DNA of 64,000 bases from Halopseudomonas sp002296055 (GCF_050876985.1 NZ_JBPAPP010000002.1), one strand, 5' to 3'. Shown: positions 18,172 to 27,440, counted from the first letter of the stretch. Notes: a model not told the origin generated them from the letters alone. Numbers and translations: made by a program.

Positions 18172-18576
18172 TCAAGCCTGGCGAGAAGCGTGTAGCTTCA
18201 CGAATAACTCGGCTTCGGCCTTGGATAGACCACAGGACTGGGTCAGATCTTCAATACTGGCGCCCATCCCAACCAGCCGGGCGGCCTGATTGTAAGGAAG
18301 GGACTGCGGATCGTGCTGCTCCAACTTGAGCTGTTTGTCTTCCAGGCGTTTGATTTGCTGACGAAGCGCCGTGAGCTCTTCACCCATGCGGATATTACCC
18401 TGCTGAAAGGTCGCCAGCTCGCGCGCCAGTTGCTCTATCCGGGCCTGCAACCGCGCCTCCAGTTGCTGCTGATCAACCGGCACGCGGCGTATCTGCATGA
18501 ACAGCACTGCCAGGGCCGCCAGCAAAATGCCCAGCAGCCCGCCGAGTACCAACAGCAACCAGGGTTCATTCATCAA
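18172..18576 (-). CDS. DUF2802 domain protein downstream of cheW
   Basis: A 134-residue protein: N-terminal membrane segment (about 5-26, LLLVLGGLLGILLAALAVLFM), a coiled coil (about 35-85), and the DUF2802 C-terminus (YNQAARLVGMGASIEDLTQSCGLSKAEAEL), which looks like a small helix-turn-helix-like module. It starts one base after the cheW stop and is the last gene of the chemotaxis block, as in other Pseudomonas. Function unknown. Confidence 0.8.
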   Translation of the reverse strand: MMNEPWLLLVLGGLLGILLAALAVLFMQIRRVPVDQQQLEARLQARIEQLARELATFQQGNIRMGEELTALRQQIKRLEDKQLKLEQHDPQSLPYNQAARLVGMGASIEDLTQSCGLSKAEAELFVKLHASRQA

Positions 18577-19056
18577 TCAGAACCCTGACAGCTCAGCCCA
18601 CTCGTCTTCGGTCATCATCTTTTCCAGATCGACCAGAATCAGCAGTTCGTTGTTCTTGTTGCACACGCCCTGAATAAACTTGGCCGACTCGTCGGTGCCA
18701 ACGTTGGGCGCGGTCTCAATCTCAGACTGACGCAGGTAAACCACTTCTGCCACCGAGTCGACCAGAATGCCGACTACTTGCTTGTCTGCCTCAATAATCA
18801 CGATACGGGTATTGTCTGTGATCGGCGCAGGGCTCAGACCAAAGCGCTGGCGCGTATCAATCACGGTGACCACGTTACCCCGCAGATTGATGATACCCAG
18901 CACGTAAGCCGGCGCACCCGGTACCGGCGCAATCTCGGTGTGTCGCAGCACTTCCTGCACCTGCATCACGTTGATGCCGTAGGTCTCATTATCCAGCCGG
19001 AAGGTCACCCATTGCAGGATCGGATCTTCAGCACCTTGTCCCGAATTGTTTTTCAT
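18577..19056 (-). CDS. cheW: Chemotaxis coupling protein CheW
   Basis: Links chemoreceptors to CheA in the array. A single CheW domain of 159 residues (ILQWVTFRLDNETYGINVMQVQEVLR; GIINLRGNVVTVIDTRQRFGL). A longer reading from GTG 19086 is open, but ATG 19056 has GGGAAAAG just upstream and gives the usual family length. It follows the ParP-like gene by 81 bases. Confidence 0.95.
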   Translation of the reverse strand: MKNNSGQGAEDPILQWVTFRLDNETYGINVMQVQEVLRHTEIAPVPGAPAYVLGIINLRGNVVTVIDTRQRFGLSPAPITDNTRIVIIEADKQVVGILVDSVAEVVYLRQSEIETAPNVGTDESAKFIQGVCNKNNELLILVDLEKMMTEDEWAELSGF

Positions 19057-19137
19057 TGTCTTTTCCCGATCATCGTTGGTATCCACCGATCATCTGACCG
19101 GTGTGGCAGCACGGCAGCAGGTGCCCGCCAAGTGTTT

Positions 19138-19881
19138 TCATCCTAATGCTGGCGCTGCGGCATTACCAGCGGCGCCATGTCCGCTGTTGCCGACAATCAG
19201 CTCGGCCAATGCCGAGACATCCAGCAACGCGCACATGTGTTCGATTACCGTGCCCGCCAGCCACGGGCGCTTGCCCTGCTGGGAGCGCCATTTAACTTGA
19301 TCGGGGCTAAGGCGGATGGACTGTTGCACGCCGTGTACCGCCATACCCCAATCGAAGCCTTCAACTGAAATAACAAAGCTCAGACTGTCTTTGAGGTCTG
19401 GGCTGTAGCGCTCGGGCATAACCCAGCGCGCGGTATCCAATACCTTGAGGTTACCTGCCGGCGTGGCCAGGATGCCCAAAAACCAATCCGGTTGACCGAA
19501 CAGGGGGGTAATCTCCCCTTCCAGCGGATAAATAGTACCGAGCAGCACCAGCGGCACCGCCAGTTTTAGGCCACCGACATCAAACAGCAGCGCCTCAAAT
19601 GGCTCTTCTCGCCATGCCGCAGTGGCAGGGGCTGGCGGCGGCGTGCTGGGAGCCGGTTCCACCTCAGGCTCGCGCTCGGGTTCAGGCACCACTTCAACTG
19701 AGCGCTCCAGCCGGTGAATAACTGCCTCACGGGGCGGCTCTTCTACCACCGGCGGCGCAGCTGGCACCACCGCATCTACACGCGCCAGCTCATCGGCAGC
19801 ATCCTGCAGCAGCGCATCCAGATAATGCTGGATGGTCTGTTCGGGGACGTATTGCTGGACGGGTAACTGGGGCTTGTTCAT
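19138..19881 (-). CDS. CheW-domain protein, ParP-like array organiser
   Basis: A 247-residue protein with a proline- and acid-rich N-terminal part (about 30-105) and a divergent C-terminal CheW-like domain (about 110-235; FEALLFDVGGLKLAVPLVLLGTIYP). The position next to a ParA-like ATPase and cheW matches Vibrio ParP, whose C-terminal AIF domain ties CheA and receptors to the pole through ParC. A polar-array role is by analogy. Confidence 0.82.
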   Translation of the reverse strand: MNKPQLPVQQYVPEQTIQHYLDALLQDAADELARVDAVVPAAPPVVEEPPREAVIHRLERSVEVVPEPEREPEVEPAPSTPPPAPATAAWREEPFEALLFDVGGLKLAVPLVLLGTIYPLEGEITPLFGQPDWFLGILATPAGNLKVLDTARWVMPERYSPDLKDSLSFVISVEGFDWGMAVHGVQQSIRLSPDQVKWRSQQGKRPWLAGTVIEHMCALLDVSALAELIVGNSGHGAAGNAAAPALG

Positions 19882-19969
19882 AACCGGAAAATCAGCTCAC
19901 TACGCCGCGTACGGCCTTGGTTCTGTATCGGCCTGCTGGACAAAAGCATTAGCCGCATTGCTCACCGTA

Positions 19970-20764
19970 TCAGGCAACCTGCTCACCACGGCTCAGGGAC
20001 TGCGCGAGAAGGTACCGCAGCAGCGCACGATAGGCCAGGACGCCACGGGCATTGCCGTCCAGTTGCGACGGCACCACACCTGCCAGACTGGCATCACGCA
20101 GCTTGGTATCGATCGGAATATAGGCTTGCCACAGATGCTCGGCATAGTCACGACGCAGCAGCCGCAGGGTGTTGAGCGAGGCCTGGGTGCGGCGGTCAAA
20201 CAGCGTCGGCACGATGGTAAAGGGCAACGCCTGCTTACGCGAACGGTTGACCATATTCAGGGTGTGCACCATTCGCTCCAGGCCCTTGAGCGCCAGAAAT
20301 TCGGTTTGCACCGGGATGATCAGCTGCTCGCAAGCTGCGAGTGCGTTGATCATAGAGACGCCCAGCAGCGGCGGGCTGTCGATAATGACAAACTGGTAGT
20401 CATTCCACAGCTGAGCCAACGCCCGAGAGATAACCAGCCCATAGCCGCCCTGGGCAGCGGACTGACGCTCCAGCGTCGCCAGCGAGGTGCTTGAGGGCAT
20501 CAGACGAATATTCGGGTGGGAGGTGTCCTTGAGCAGTGCGGCGGCCAGGCCGTCAGGCACCTGCCCATTGTGCTGGAAAAGATTGAAGACACTGCTGGTG
20601 AGCTGGTCCGGGTCGTGGCCGAAATAACTGGTCATCGAGCCATGCGGGTCAAGATCCACCACCAGCACCTGTTGGCCCTGGTCCGCCAACAAGCCGGCCA
20701 ACGCCACGGCCGACGTGGTTTTACCCACCCCACCCTTCTGATTGGCGACAGCCCAGACTCTCAT
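19970..20764 (-). CDS. ParA-family ATPase, ParC-like, for polar chemotaxis arrays
   Basis: A 264-residue Walker-type ATPase with the deviant Walker A KGGVGKTTSAV at residues 10-20 and Walker B VVDLDPHGSM. It sits inside the che operon between motD and the ParP-like gene, away from any parB or origin. This context is typical of ParC, which positions chemotaxis arrays at the pole, rather than of chromosome partitioning. The start ATG 20764 gives MRVWAVANQKGGVGK. Confidence 0.9.
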   Translation of the reverse strand: MRVWAVANQKGGVGKTTSAVALAGLLADQGQQVLVVDLDPHGSMTSYFGHDPDQLTSSVFNLFQHNGQVPDGLAAALLKDTSHPNIRLMPSSTSLATLERQSAAQGGYGLVISRALAQLWNDYQFVIIDSPPLLGVSMINALAACEQLIIPVQTEFLALKGLERMVHTLNMVNRSRKQALPFTIVPTLFDRRTQASLNTLRLLRRDYAEHLWQAYIPIDTKLRDASLAGVVPSQLDGNARGVLAYRALLRYLLAQSLSRGEQVA

Positions 20765-20850
20765 ACCTTTCCTCCGCGGGCGCTACCTGAGGCGAGCATC
20801 CCGACTACATGAACATACGACAACATTTTGACAGACCAATCACTTTGCGC

Positions 20851-21693
20851 CTAGCGAAGCTGATTCGATGCAGAACCCGTGCCAGAAGCCTCCTGCGCAG
20901 AAGGCAACCGCGCCTCGCGCATGCCATCCACCCCGTCGCTCGGAGCGCTAAAAGGCTCATGACGACGATCCAGGTAGCGCGAAACCAGCAGCACAACCCG
21001 GCGATTCGCTCGTCGACCAGCTTCGGTGCTGTTATCAGCCACCGGCCTGAATTCACCATAGCCTACTGCAGCAAGGCGGTCAGGGTTCACCCCCCCGTTG
21101 CCAAGCATGCGCACTACCGTGGCAGCACGCGCCGCCGACAGCTCCCAGTTGGTAGGGTAGCGCCCTGATCGAATCGGGATATTGTCGGTAAAGCCCTCGA
21201 CGTGCACCGGGTTATCGTAAGGCTTGAGAATGCCGGCGATGCGCTCAACCAGATCGAAAGCGGCGTCCAGCGGTAGCGCGTCGCCGCTGGGAAACAGCAG
21301 CCCGGAACTCAGCTCGATCTCAACCCACATCTCGTTGCCGCGAACCTCCAGCTCGCCAGCCTCGATCAACTCACCAAAAGCAGCTTGCATGGCGCTGGTG
21401 ATGTCCTGTAGGGCCTGACTACTGGCATCCGGCGTGCCCGCGCCACTAGCGTCAGTGTTCTCCCGCGTTGTGCCACGCGGCAGCTGATCGCCAATTTGTA
21501 TGGGGTCAATCGAGCGCTGGGGCTGATTAAAGGCGCCTTCCAGGGTGTCCGACAACACCTTGTACTTGCCCTCATTAACCGAGGAGATGGAGTACATCAC
21601 CACAAAAAACGCGAACAGCAGAGTTATGAAGTCAGCGTAAGACACCAGCCAGCGTTCGTGATTTTCGTGCTCTTCCTGTCGATTGCGGCGCAT
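20851..21693 (-). CDS. motD: Flagellar stator protein MotD
   Basis: MotB-type stator subunit of the second Pseudomonas stator. The 280-residue protein has one membrane segment (about 17-39) with the proton-carrying aspartate in SYADF (D21 or D22), a plug/linker region, and an OmpA-like peptidoglycan-binding domain (VHVEGFTDNIPIRSGRYPTN, later ANRRVVLLV). It follows motC by 16 bases. Confidence 0.94.
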   Translation of the reverse strand: MRRNRQEEHENHERWLVSYADFITLLFAFFVVMYSISSVNEGKYKVLSDTLEGAFNQPQRSIDPIQIGDQLPRGTTRENTDASGAGTPDASSQALQDITSAMQAAFGELIEAGELEVRGNEMWVEIELSSGLLFPSGDALPLDAAFDLVERIAGILKPYDNPVHVEGFTDNIPIRSGRYPTNWELSAARAATVVRMLGNGGVNPDRLAAVGYGEFRPVADNSTEAGRRANRRVVLLVSRYLDRRHEPFSAPSDGVDGMREARLPSAQEASGTGSASNQLR

Positions 21694-21709
21694 GTTGGCG
21701 GCCCCCGGC

Positions 21710-22450
21710 TCAGTCGAGGAAGCCTTCGAGCTTCATTTCAATCGAACGTGGATTCTCACCCTCAGCAATGGACAGCAGCCCTTCCAGCAGCATTTCGCGG
21801 TACTTGGACTGCTGCTGCACTACCGACTTGAGCTTGGCCGCAACCGGCAGCAGTAGCAGGTTGGCCAGCGCCACACCGTAGATGGTCGCAACAAAAGCCA
21901 CCGCAATACCGGCACCCAGGCGCGAAGGGTCAGCCAGGTTACCCATGACATGGATAAGCCCCATTACAGCGCCGATGATGCCGATGGTCGGCGAGTAACC
22001 GCCCATGCTTTCGTAGACTTTTGCGGCCATCAGGTCGGCGTGCTCGCGGTTGACCAGCTCGACCTCGAGAATGCTGCGCAGCGCTTCCGGCTCACTGCCG
22101 TCGACCAGTAGCTGTAATCCCTTGCGGGCAAAGGCATCGGGCTCCAGCTCAGCCAGCGACTCCAGCCCAAGCAAACCTTCTTTTCTGGCGATGGTGCTCC
22201 AGTTGATGATCTGGCCGATACCCTCGCGCATACGATTGGGCGGCGGAAAGATAATCCAGCGAAAGATCACCAGCGCGCGCTTGAACACCGTCAGCGGAGT
22301 CTGAATAAACGCCGCCCCCAACGTACCACCAATGACAATCAGCGCCGCCGGTCCATTCAGCAGGGCGCTAGCATGGCCGCCCTCCAGGTAGTTGCCACCA
22401 ATAATGGCAACAAACGCCAGAATGACACCGATGATGCTGAGGATATCCAT
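21710..22450 (-). CDS. motC: Flagellar stator protein MotC
   Basis: MotA-type stator subunit with four membrane segments in 246 residues (MDILSIIGVILAFVAIIGGN; GYSPTIGIIGAVMGLIHVMGNL; AVAFVATIYGVALANLLLLP). The cytoplasmic loop carries the charged region that contacts FliG. Its ATG overlaps the cheB stop (TGATG). MotCD in P. aeruginosa gives high torque and supports swarming. Confidence 0.94.
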   Translation of the reverse strand: MDILSIIGVILAFVAIIGGNYLEGGHASALLNGPAALIVIGGTLGAAFIQTPLTVFKRALVIFRWIIFPPPNRMREGIGQIINWSTIARKEGLLGLESLAELEPDAFARKGLQLLVDGSEPEALRSILEVELVNREHADLMAAKVYESMGGYSPTIGIIGAVMGLIHVMGNLADPSRLGAGIAVAFVATIYGVALANLLLLPVAAKLKSVVQQQSKYREMLLEGLLSIAEGENPRSIEMKLEGFLD

Positions 22451-23568
22451 CAGCCGATCTCTGCCAGGTAGCGACCGATATCATCCAGCGGATAGATACC
22501 GTCGGCCAGATTGGCCTTGGCCACCGCCATCGGCATACCGTAGATCACGCAGCTGGCTTCGTCCTGCGCCCAGACTGCGCTGCCCGACTGTTTAAGCAGT
22601 CGCGCCCCTTCCCGGCCATCAGCCCCCATACCGGTCAGCACGATTGCCAGTACCTTGTCCTGAAAGGCTTTGGCAGCCGAGCCGAAGGTCACGTCTACAC
22701 AGGGCTTGTAGTTAAGGCGCTCGTCACCCGGCAGGATACGTACCACACCGCGTGAATCCACCATCATCTGCTTGCCACCGGGTGCCAGCAATGCATGACC
22801 GGGACGCAGGGTATCGCCGTCTTCGGCCTCCTTGACAGATATCCGGCAGAGCTTGTCCAGACGCTCGGCAAACGCCTTGGTGAAGGCCGCAGGCATGTGC
22901 TGAACCAGCAGCAACGGTGCCGGGAAGTTCGCCGGCAACTGGGTGAGGACTTTCTGCAACGCCACCGGGCCGCCGGTTGAGGTGCCAATGGCTACCAGCT
23001 TGTAGCTGCGCTTACGCGGCGCCGGGCTGGTTTTCGCCGGCGTGGTGGGAGCCGCCGCAGGACGCGGCGCGGCGGCTGTCGCATGACTGCCGATGCTGCG
23101 TGCCGGTGTGCTCAGACTGCTTGCCGGCGGCGGTGCGGGCACACTGCTGCTGAGCCCCAGGGAGCGCCGGTTGGTGCGTGCCAGCGCCTGAACGCGCTCG
23201 CACAGCAATTGCCGCACTTTGTCCGGATTGCGCGAGATATCTTCAAAGTTCTTCGGCAGATAATCGGCCGCGCCGGCGTCCAGGGCATCAAGGCTGACGC
23301 GCGCGCCCTCGTATGTCAGGGAGGAAAACATGATGACCGGTGTCGGACAGCGCTGCATGATCTGGCGCACGGCCTCAATGCCATCCATGACCGGCATTTC
23401 GTAATCCATGGTGATCACATCAGGGTGCAGCGCCAGAGTCTGCTCGATGGCCTCGCGCCCATTGGTGGCCGTACCCACGACCTGAATCTGCGGGTCACCT
23501 GCCAGGATCTCAGTCACCCGGCGGCGAAAGAAACCCGAATCATCGACCACCAGCACCTTAACCGCCAT
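22450..23568 (-). CDS. cheB: Chemotaxis methylesterase CheB
   Basis: Removes methyl groups from receptors when phosphorylated by CheA. The 372-residue protein has an N-terminal receiver domain with phospho-acceptor D55 (VITMDYEMPVMDG), a proline/alanine linker (about 140-190), and a C-terminal esterase with the catalytic serine in IGTSTGGP, histidine in VQHMP and aspartate in GMGADG. No cheR lies in the window. Confidence 0.96.
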   Translation of the reverse strand: MAVKVLVVDDSGFFRRRVTEILAGDPQIQVVGTATNGREAIEQTLALHPDVITMDYEMPVMDGIEAVRQIMQRCPTPVIMFSSLTYEGARVSLDALDAGAADYLPKNFEDISRNPDKVRQLLCERVQALARTNRRSLGLSSSVPAPPPASSLSTPARSIGSHATAAAPRPAAAPTTPAKTSPAPRKRSYKLVAIGTSTGGPVALQKVLTQLPANFPAPLLLVQHMPAAFTKAFAERLDKLCRISVKEAEDGDTLRPGHALLAPGGKQMMVDSRGVVRILPGDERLNYKPCVDVTFGSAAKAFQDKVLAIVLTGMGADGREGARLLKQSGSAVWAQDEASCVIYGMPMAVAKANLADGIYPLDDIGRYLAEIG

Positions 23569-23601
23569 ACCCTCTCCCGAACTGCATCCTGCACATGAAG
23601 T

Positions 23602-23631
23602 AAAAAATCGACGGCGCCGCTCTGCGGCGCC
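23602..23631 (-). terminator. Terminator-like hairpin between cheA and cheB
   Basis: GGCGCCGC-AGA-GCGGCGCC forms an eight-base-pair GC stem, followed after GTCGA by a run of T on the minus strand. It lies 12 bases past the cheA stop, inside the operon. It could attenuate expression of cheB and downstream genes or stabilise the cheA end. Confidence 0.5.
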
Positions 23632-23643
23632 AAGCTCAGGCTA

Positions 23644-25866
23644 TCACATGCGTCGCGCGTAGCGCTTGAGCAGGCTGGGGATATCCAGAATCAGCGCAAT
23701 GCGCCCGTCGCCGGTGATGGTGGCGCCGGCCATGCCAGCAGTACCCTGCAGCATGCGCCCCAGCGGCTTGATCACCACCTCTTCCTGACCAACCAGTTGG
23801 TCGACAACAAAGCCAACCCGCTGAGTGCCGACCGACACGATCACCACACTGGCGGCAGAATGGTCGCTGGTATCCTCAACACCCGGCATCAGCCAGCGCT
23901 TGAGGTAGAACAGCGGCAACGCCTTTTCACGCACGATGATGACTTCCTGGCCGTCCACCACGTTGGTGCGCGACAGGTCCAGGCTGTAGATCTCGTTGAC
24001 GCTGACCAACGGCAGGGCGAAGGCTTGATCGGCCAACATGACCATCAGCGTTGGCATGATGGCGAGCGTCAGCGGGACCTTGATGGCAATACGCGAGCCC
24101 TGCCCCTTGGTCGACTCGATGTTGATGGTGCCGTTGAGCTGGGAGATCTTGGTTTTAACCACGTCCATGCCCACACCACGACCCGAGACATCGGAGATTT
24201 CGGTCTTGGTGGAAAAGCCGGGCGCCAGGATAAGGTTGAAGCACTCGCTGTCGCTCAGGCGATCAGCCGCGTCCTTCTCCATCATGCCCTTCTCGACCGC
24301 TTTGGCGCGCAGCACCTCAGGGTCCATGCCCTTGCCGTCATCAACAATGGTTAGCAGGATGTGATCACCTTCCTGCTGGGCCGACAGCACTACCTTACCG
24401 GTGCGCGGCTTGCCGGAGGCTTCGCGCTCAGCCGGCAGTTCGATGCCGTGGTCAACCGAGTTGCGCACCAAGTGCACCAGCGGATCGGCAAGTGCTTCGA
24501 CCAGGTTTTTATCCAGGTCGGTCTCTTCACCAATCAGCTCAAGGTTAATTTCTTTCTTGAGGTTGCGCGCCAGGTCACGTACCACCCGGGGGAAGCGGCC
24601 GAATACCTTCTTGATCGGCTGCATGCGGGTCTTCATGACCGACATCTGCAGGTCGGCGGTCACTACATCCAGATTGGCCACCGCCTTGCCAAGCTCTTCA
24701 TCGCCGCTGGCCACGCCCAGGCGAACCAGGCGATTACGCACCAGCACCAGCTCGCCAACCATGTTCATGATTTCGTCCAAGCGGGCGGTATCCACACGCA
24801 CCGTGGTATCGGCGGCGGGCGCCTCAGCGGCTGGCTTGCTGGCTGGCGGGGTTGGCGGCGCGGGTGTCTTAGCCGCCGGTTTGGGCGCTGGCGCCGGCTT
24901 ACTGGGTTCTGGCTTGGCAGCTGGCGGCGCAGCTGGCACCGGCGCGGCCGGGGCGTCAGCGCCAGCCGCAGCGCCCGGAGCACTGCCTTTGCCATGCAGC
25001 TGGTCCAGCAGCGCTTCAAATTCGTCATCAGTAATTTGATCCGATGCGCCTGCGTCCGTCGGCTCTGCCGCAGCGGCTGGGCCGGCGCTTTGCTGGCCGG
25101 GCGCGGAGCCCTTGCCATGCAGCTCGTCCAACAGCGCCTCAAACTCGTCGTCGCTGATGTCGTCAGATGCCGACTCCGCAGGCGCGGAAGCGCTTACCGC
25201 TGCGGGCGCGTTCCCGCTGCCGTGCAGCTGATCCAGCAGCGCTTCAAACTCGTCATCGGTAATGTCGTCACTGCCACCGGCCGGCCCGGCTACCGCCGGC
25301 ACTGCAGAGGGGCTGCCGCCATCACCGTGGAGCGCGTCGAGCAGTTGCTCAAACTCGTCGTCGGTGATGTCGCCGTTATCAGCAGCCACTGGCGTCGGTA
25401 CCGCGGGCGCCTCGACTACCTCAGGTGCGACCGCCGCGGCTTCGGGCTCAGGCTCAGCAGCCACTTCGTCTGCCGATGCTGGCTGCGCCAACTGAGACAG
25501 GGCGTCGAGCAACGCAGGGTCAGCGGGAGTCGGCTCCTGACGATCACGAACCTGATCGAACATGCTGTTGACGGTATCCAGCGCCTGCAGCACCACATCC
25601 ATCAGCTCGGAGGTGACGGCGCGTTCGCCCTTGCGCAGGATGTCGAATACGTTTTCCGCGATGTGACAGCACGCTACCAGAGCATCGAGCTGCAGAAAGC
25701 CGGCGCCGCCCTTGACGGTGTGGAAGCCGCGGAAGATGGCATTGAGCAGATCCATGTCGTCGGGCCGGTTTTCCAGCTCAACCAACTGTTCGGACAATTG
25801 CTCGAGAATCTCCCCGGCCTCGACCAGAAAGTCCTGGAGAATCTCTTCATCCGCTTCGAAACTCAT
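23644..25866 (-). CDS. cheA: Chemotaxis histidine kinase CheA
   Basis: Central kinase of the chemotaxis array; phosphorylates CheY and CheB. The 740-residue protein has an HPt domain with H49 (FRGFHTVKGGAGFL), then a long linker with four copies of an ITDDEFEALLDQLHG-type motif (about 166-292), an Ala/Pro/Lys stretch, the dimerisation domain (from about 355), the kinase domain (N box VRNSVDHGIE; G boxes DDGKGMD and GRGVGMDVV) and the CheW-like P5 domain. I see no classical P2 CheY-binding domain; the linker repeats lie where it would be. Confidence 0.96.
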   Translation of the reverse strand: MSFEADEEILQDFLVEAGEILEQLSEQLVELENRPDDMDLLNAIFRGFHTVKGGAGFLQLDALVACCHIAENVFDILRKGERAVTSELMDVVLQALDTVNSMFDQVRDRQEPTPADPALLDALSQLAQPASADEVAAEPEPEAAAVAPEVVEAPAVPTPVAADNGDITDDEFEQLLDALHGDGGSPSAVPAVAGPAGGSDDITDDEFEALLDQLHGSGNAPAAVSASAPAESASDDISDDEFEALLDELHGKGSAPGQQSAGPAAAAEPTDAGASDQITDDEFEALLDQLHGKGSAPGAAAGADAPAAPVPAAPPAAKPEPSKPAPAPKPAAKTPAPPTPPASKPAAEAPAADTTVRVDTARLDEIMNMVGELVLVRNRLVRLGVASGDEELGKAVANLDVVTADLQMSVMKTRMQPIKKVFGRFPRVVRDLARNLKKEINLELIGEETDLDKNLVEALADPLVHLVRNSVDHGIELPAEREASGKPRTGKVVLSAQQEGDHILLTIVDDGKGMDPEVLRAKAVEKGMMEKDAADRLSDSECFNLILAPGFSTKTEISDVSGRGVGMDVVKTKISQLNGTINIESTKGQGSRIAIKVPLTLAIMPTLMVMLADQAFALPLVSVNEIYSLDLSRTNVVDGQEVIIVREKALPLFYLKRWLMPGVEDTSDHSAASVVIVSVGTQRVGFVVDQLVGQEEVVIKPLGRMLQGTAGMAGATITGDGRIALILDIPSLLKRYARRM
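24991..25371 (-). repeat. Four in-frame copies of a 16-residue acidic motif in CheA
   Basis: DITDDEFEQLLDALHG (166-181), DITDDEFEALLDQLHG (201-216), DISDDEFEALLDELHG (236-251) and QITDDEFEALLDQLHG (277-292). Starts are 35, 35 and 41 residues apart, separated by Ala/Pro/Gly-rich spacers. Each copy looks like a short amphipathic acidic helix. Confidence 0.9.
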
Positions 25867-25888
25867 GCACCCACTCCCCTCGGGCGTG

Positions 25889-25896
25889 TTATCGGT
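25889..25896 (-). promoter_or_regulatory. Possible FliA (sigma 28) -10 element upstream of cheA
   Basis: ACCGATAA on the minus strand resembles the FliA -10 consensus GCCGATAA and sits 23 bases before the cheA ATG, with GGGGAG as ribosome site between. The expected TAAA about 15 bases further upstream is not present. cheAB is FliA-dependent in P. aeruginosa, which supports the idea only indirectly. Confidence 0.3.
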
Positions 25897-26029
25897 AAAC
25901 GGTTTGGCGCCACCTGTACTTGCGTGCTGCGCACACCGTTGTTATTAAACGTTGCAGCTCGGCAGGCACCTGATTTCACCCCCGCCAGCCGGACGGCGCC
26001 GGCTGAGGATACGGCGGTTGCGGCAGGAG

Positions 26030-26821
26030 TCAGAAACCCAGACTGGACAGGAGATCATCAACTTCGTCCTGTCCGGAAACAACGTCTTCTCTTTTATCGG
26101 CATGAATCTGCGGACCTTCACCCCTGGAAGAGGATTTTTTTGTCTCGCCAAGATCAACGTGGCTGATGCCGGTGATCCGATCCACCTGACCGGCCATACG
26201 CACCAGGCTGACCAGGCTTTCCTCAACATCATGCACCAGGGTGATAACGCGCTTGATCACCTGACCGGTCAGGTCCTGGTAATCCTGCGCCATGAGAATA
26301 TCGTTCAGATCGGAGGAGACATCGCTGCTGACACTTTCAGTGCGATCCAGGAACTCGCCGACACGACGATACAAGTCACGAAATTCGTCAGCCGCCATCT
26401 CACGCCGCTGCAAGCGTTGCCAGTCAGCCTTCAACGCGCTGGCCTGCTGCCCCAACTCAGACACTTTGGGCGCGCTGGTTTCTACCAGGTCCATGGTCCG
26501 GTTGGCGGCCTTGTCGGTCAGTTGGACAACATAATCCAGGCGGTCGGAAGCATCGGAAATCTTGGATGACTCATTGTCGTCGCCCAAGGCATGGGTGGTG
26601 TCGATCTGAAAATTGACAATAGCGTTGTGCAGAGCGCGGGTCAGCTGGCCAACCTCATGATACAGGCCACGATCACGTGCCTGATTGATGGCGTGGATAA
26701 CCAGCAACGCCTCAGCAAAATCGCCGCTCTCAAGGTGGTCCACCAGCTGGCGCGCGTTGTCCTTGAGTGAATGTTCGAATTCCTGGGCAGTTGCCTGACC
26801 GGGATCCTTGCTCAAAGCCAT
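26030..26821 (-). CDS. cheZ: CheY-P phosphatase CheZ
   Basis: Dephosphorylates CheY-P to end the signal. The 263-residue helical protein carries the catalytic glutamine region (AQDYQDLTGQVIKRVI) and the C-terminal CheY-binding tail (QDEVDDLLSSLGF). It follows cheY by 21 bases. Between cheZ and cheA lie 163 non-coding bases. Confidence 0.95.
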   Translation of the reverse strand: MALSKDPGQATAQEFEHSLKDNARQLVDHLESGDFAEALLVIHAINQARDRGLYHEVGQLTRALHNAIVNFQIDTTHALGDDNESSKISDASDRLDYVVQLTDKAANRTMDLVETSAPKVSELGQQASALKADWQRLQRREMAADEFRDLYRRVGEFLDRTESVSSDVSSDLNDILMAQDYQDLTGQVIKRVITLVHDVEESLVSLVRMAGQVDRITGISHVDLGETKKSSSRGEGPQIHADKREDVVSGQDEVDDLLSSLGF

Positions 26822-26842
26822 AACCTGTACCCCGGCTGGATG

Positions 26843-27220
26843 TTATTTGGGCTGCACCCGCTCAAAAATCTTTTCGATCTTTTCTTTCAGTGCTTGCGCA
26901 GTGAAAGGTTTGACCACGTAGCCGTTCACGCCGGCCTGAGCCGCTTCGATGATCTGGTCGCGCTTGGCTTCGGCCGTCACCATCAGCACCGGCAGATGCT
27001 TGAGACGCTCGTCAGCGCGTACCGCGCGCAGCAGATCGATGCCGCTCATACCGGGCATGTTCCAGTCGGTCACCAGAAAGTCGAAATTGCCGCTCTGCAG
27101 CATCGGCAACGCGGTGCTGCCGTCATCGGCTTCAGCCGTGTTGGTAAACCCAAGGTCGCGCAACAGGTTCTTGATGATGCGCCTCATCGTCGAAAAATCA
27201 TCAACGATGAGAATTTTCAT
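26843..27220 (-). CDS. cheY: Chemotaxis response regulator CheY
   Basis: Single receiver domain of 125 residues that binds FliM to switch motor direction when phosphorylated. Acid pocket D7/D8 (LIVDDFS), phospho-acceptor D52 (LVTDWNMPGMSG), T in MVTAEAK and K in VVKPF. I chose ATG 27220 (MKILIVDDFS) because the 27-codon upstream extension has no family similarity. It is the first gene after a 220-base gap behind fliA. Confidence 0.96.
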   Translation of the reverse strand: MKILIVDDFSTMRRIIKNLLRDLGFTNTAEADDGSTALPMLQSGNFDFLVTDWNMPGMSGIDLLRAVRADERLKHLPVLMVTAEAKRDQIIEAAQAGVNGYVVKPFTAQALKEKIEKIFERVQPK

Positions 27221-27440
27221 ATTCTTGTCCAAGTCGACCTCCGTACAAACCAGGAAAAGTGCAGGCCTGCACTCCCAGAAACCCATTGCCAATGGCCACA
27301 CAAGCCGTAGAAAGATGCTCTGAACAGGAAACTGCTGCCAACTGCCTGTTCGGACGCGCCCTCTTACGCCCCGTTACCGCACCCTGCCGGCCTTTGGCCA
27401 GTCGGGCAATCCGAGCATTGTCCGGATGTTGGCGACAAAA

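Noticed and set aside
24361..26166. 601-codon plus-strand ORF opposite cheA
   Set aside because: It is antisense to a clear CheA with all motifs. Its product is low-complexity Arg/Gly/His sequence without a family, a normal effect of GC-rich coding DNA.
27360..27420. GGCC-AAA-GGCC symmetry with a GG-N10-GC match downstream of fliA
   Set aside because: Considered as a sigma 54 promoter for cheY or a fliA terminator. The stem is only four to five base pairs, and the -24/-12 match beyond GG/GC is poor.
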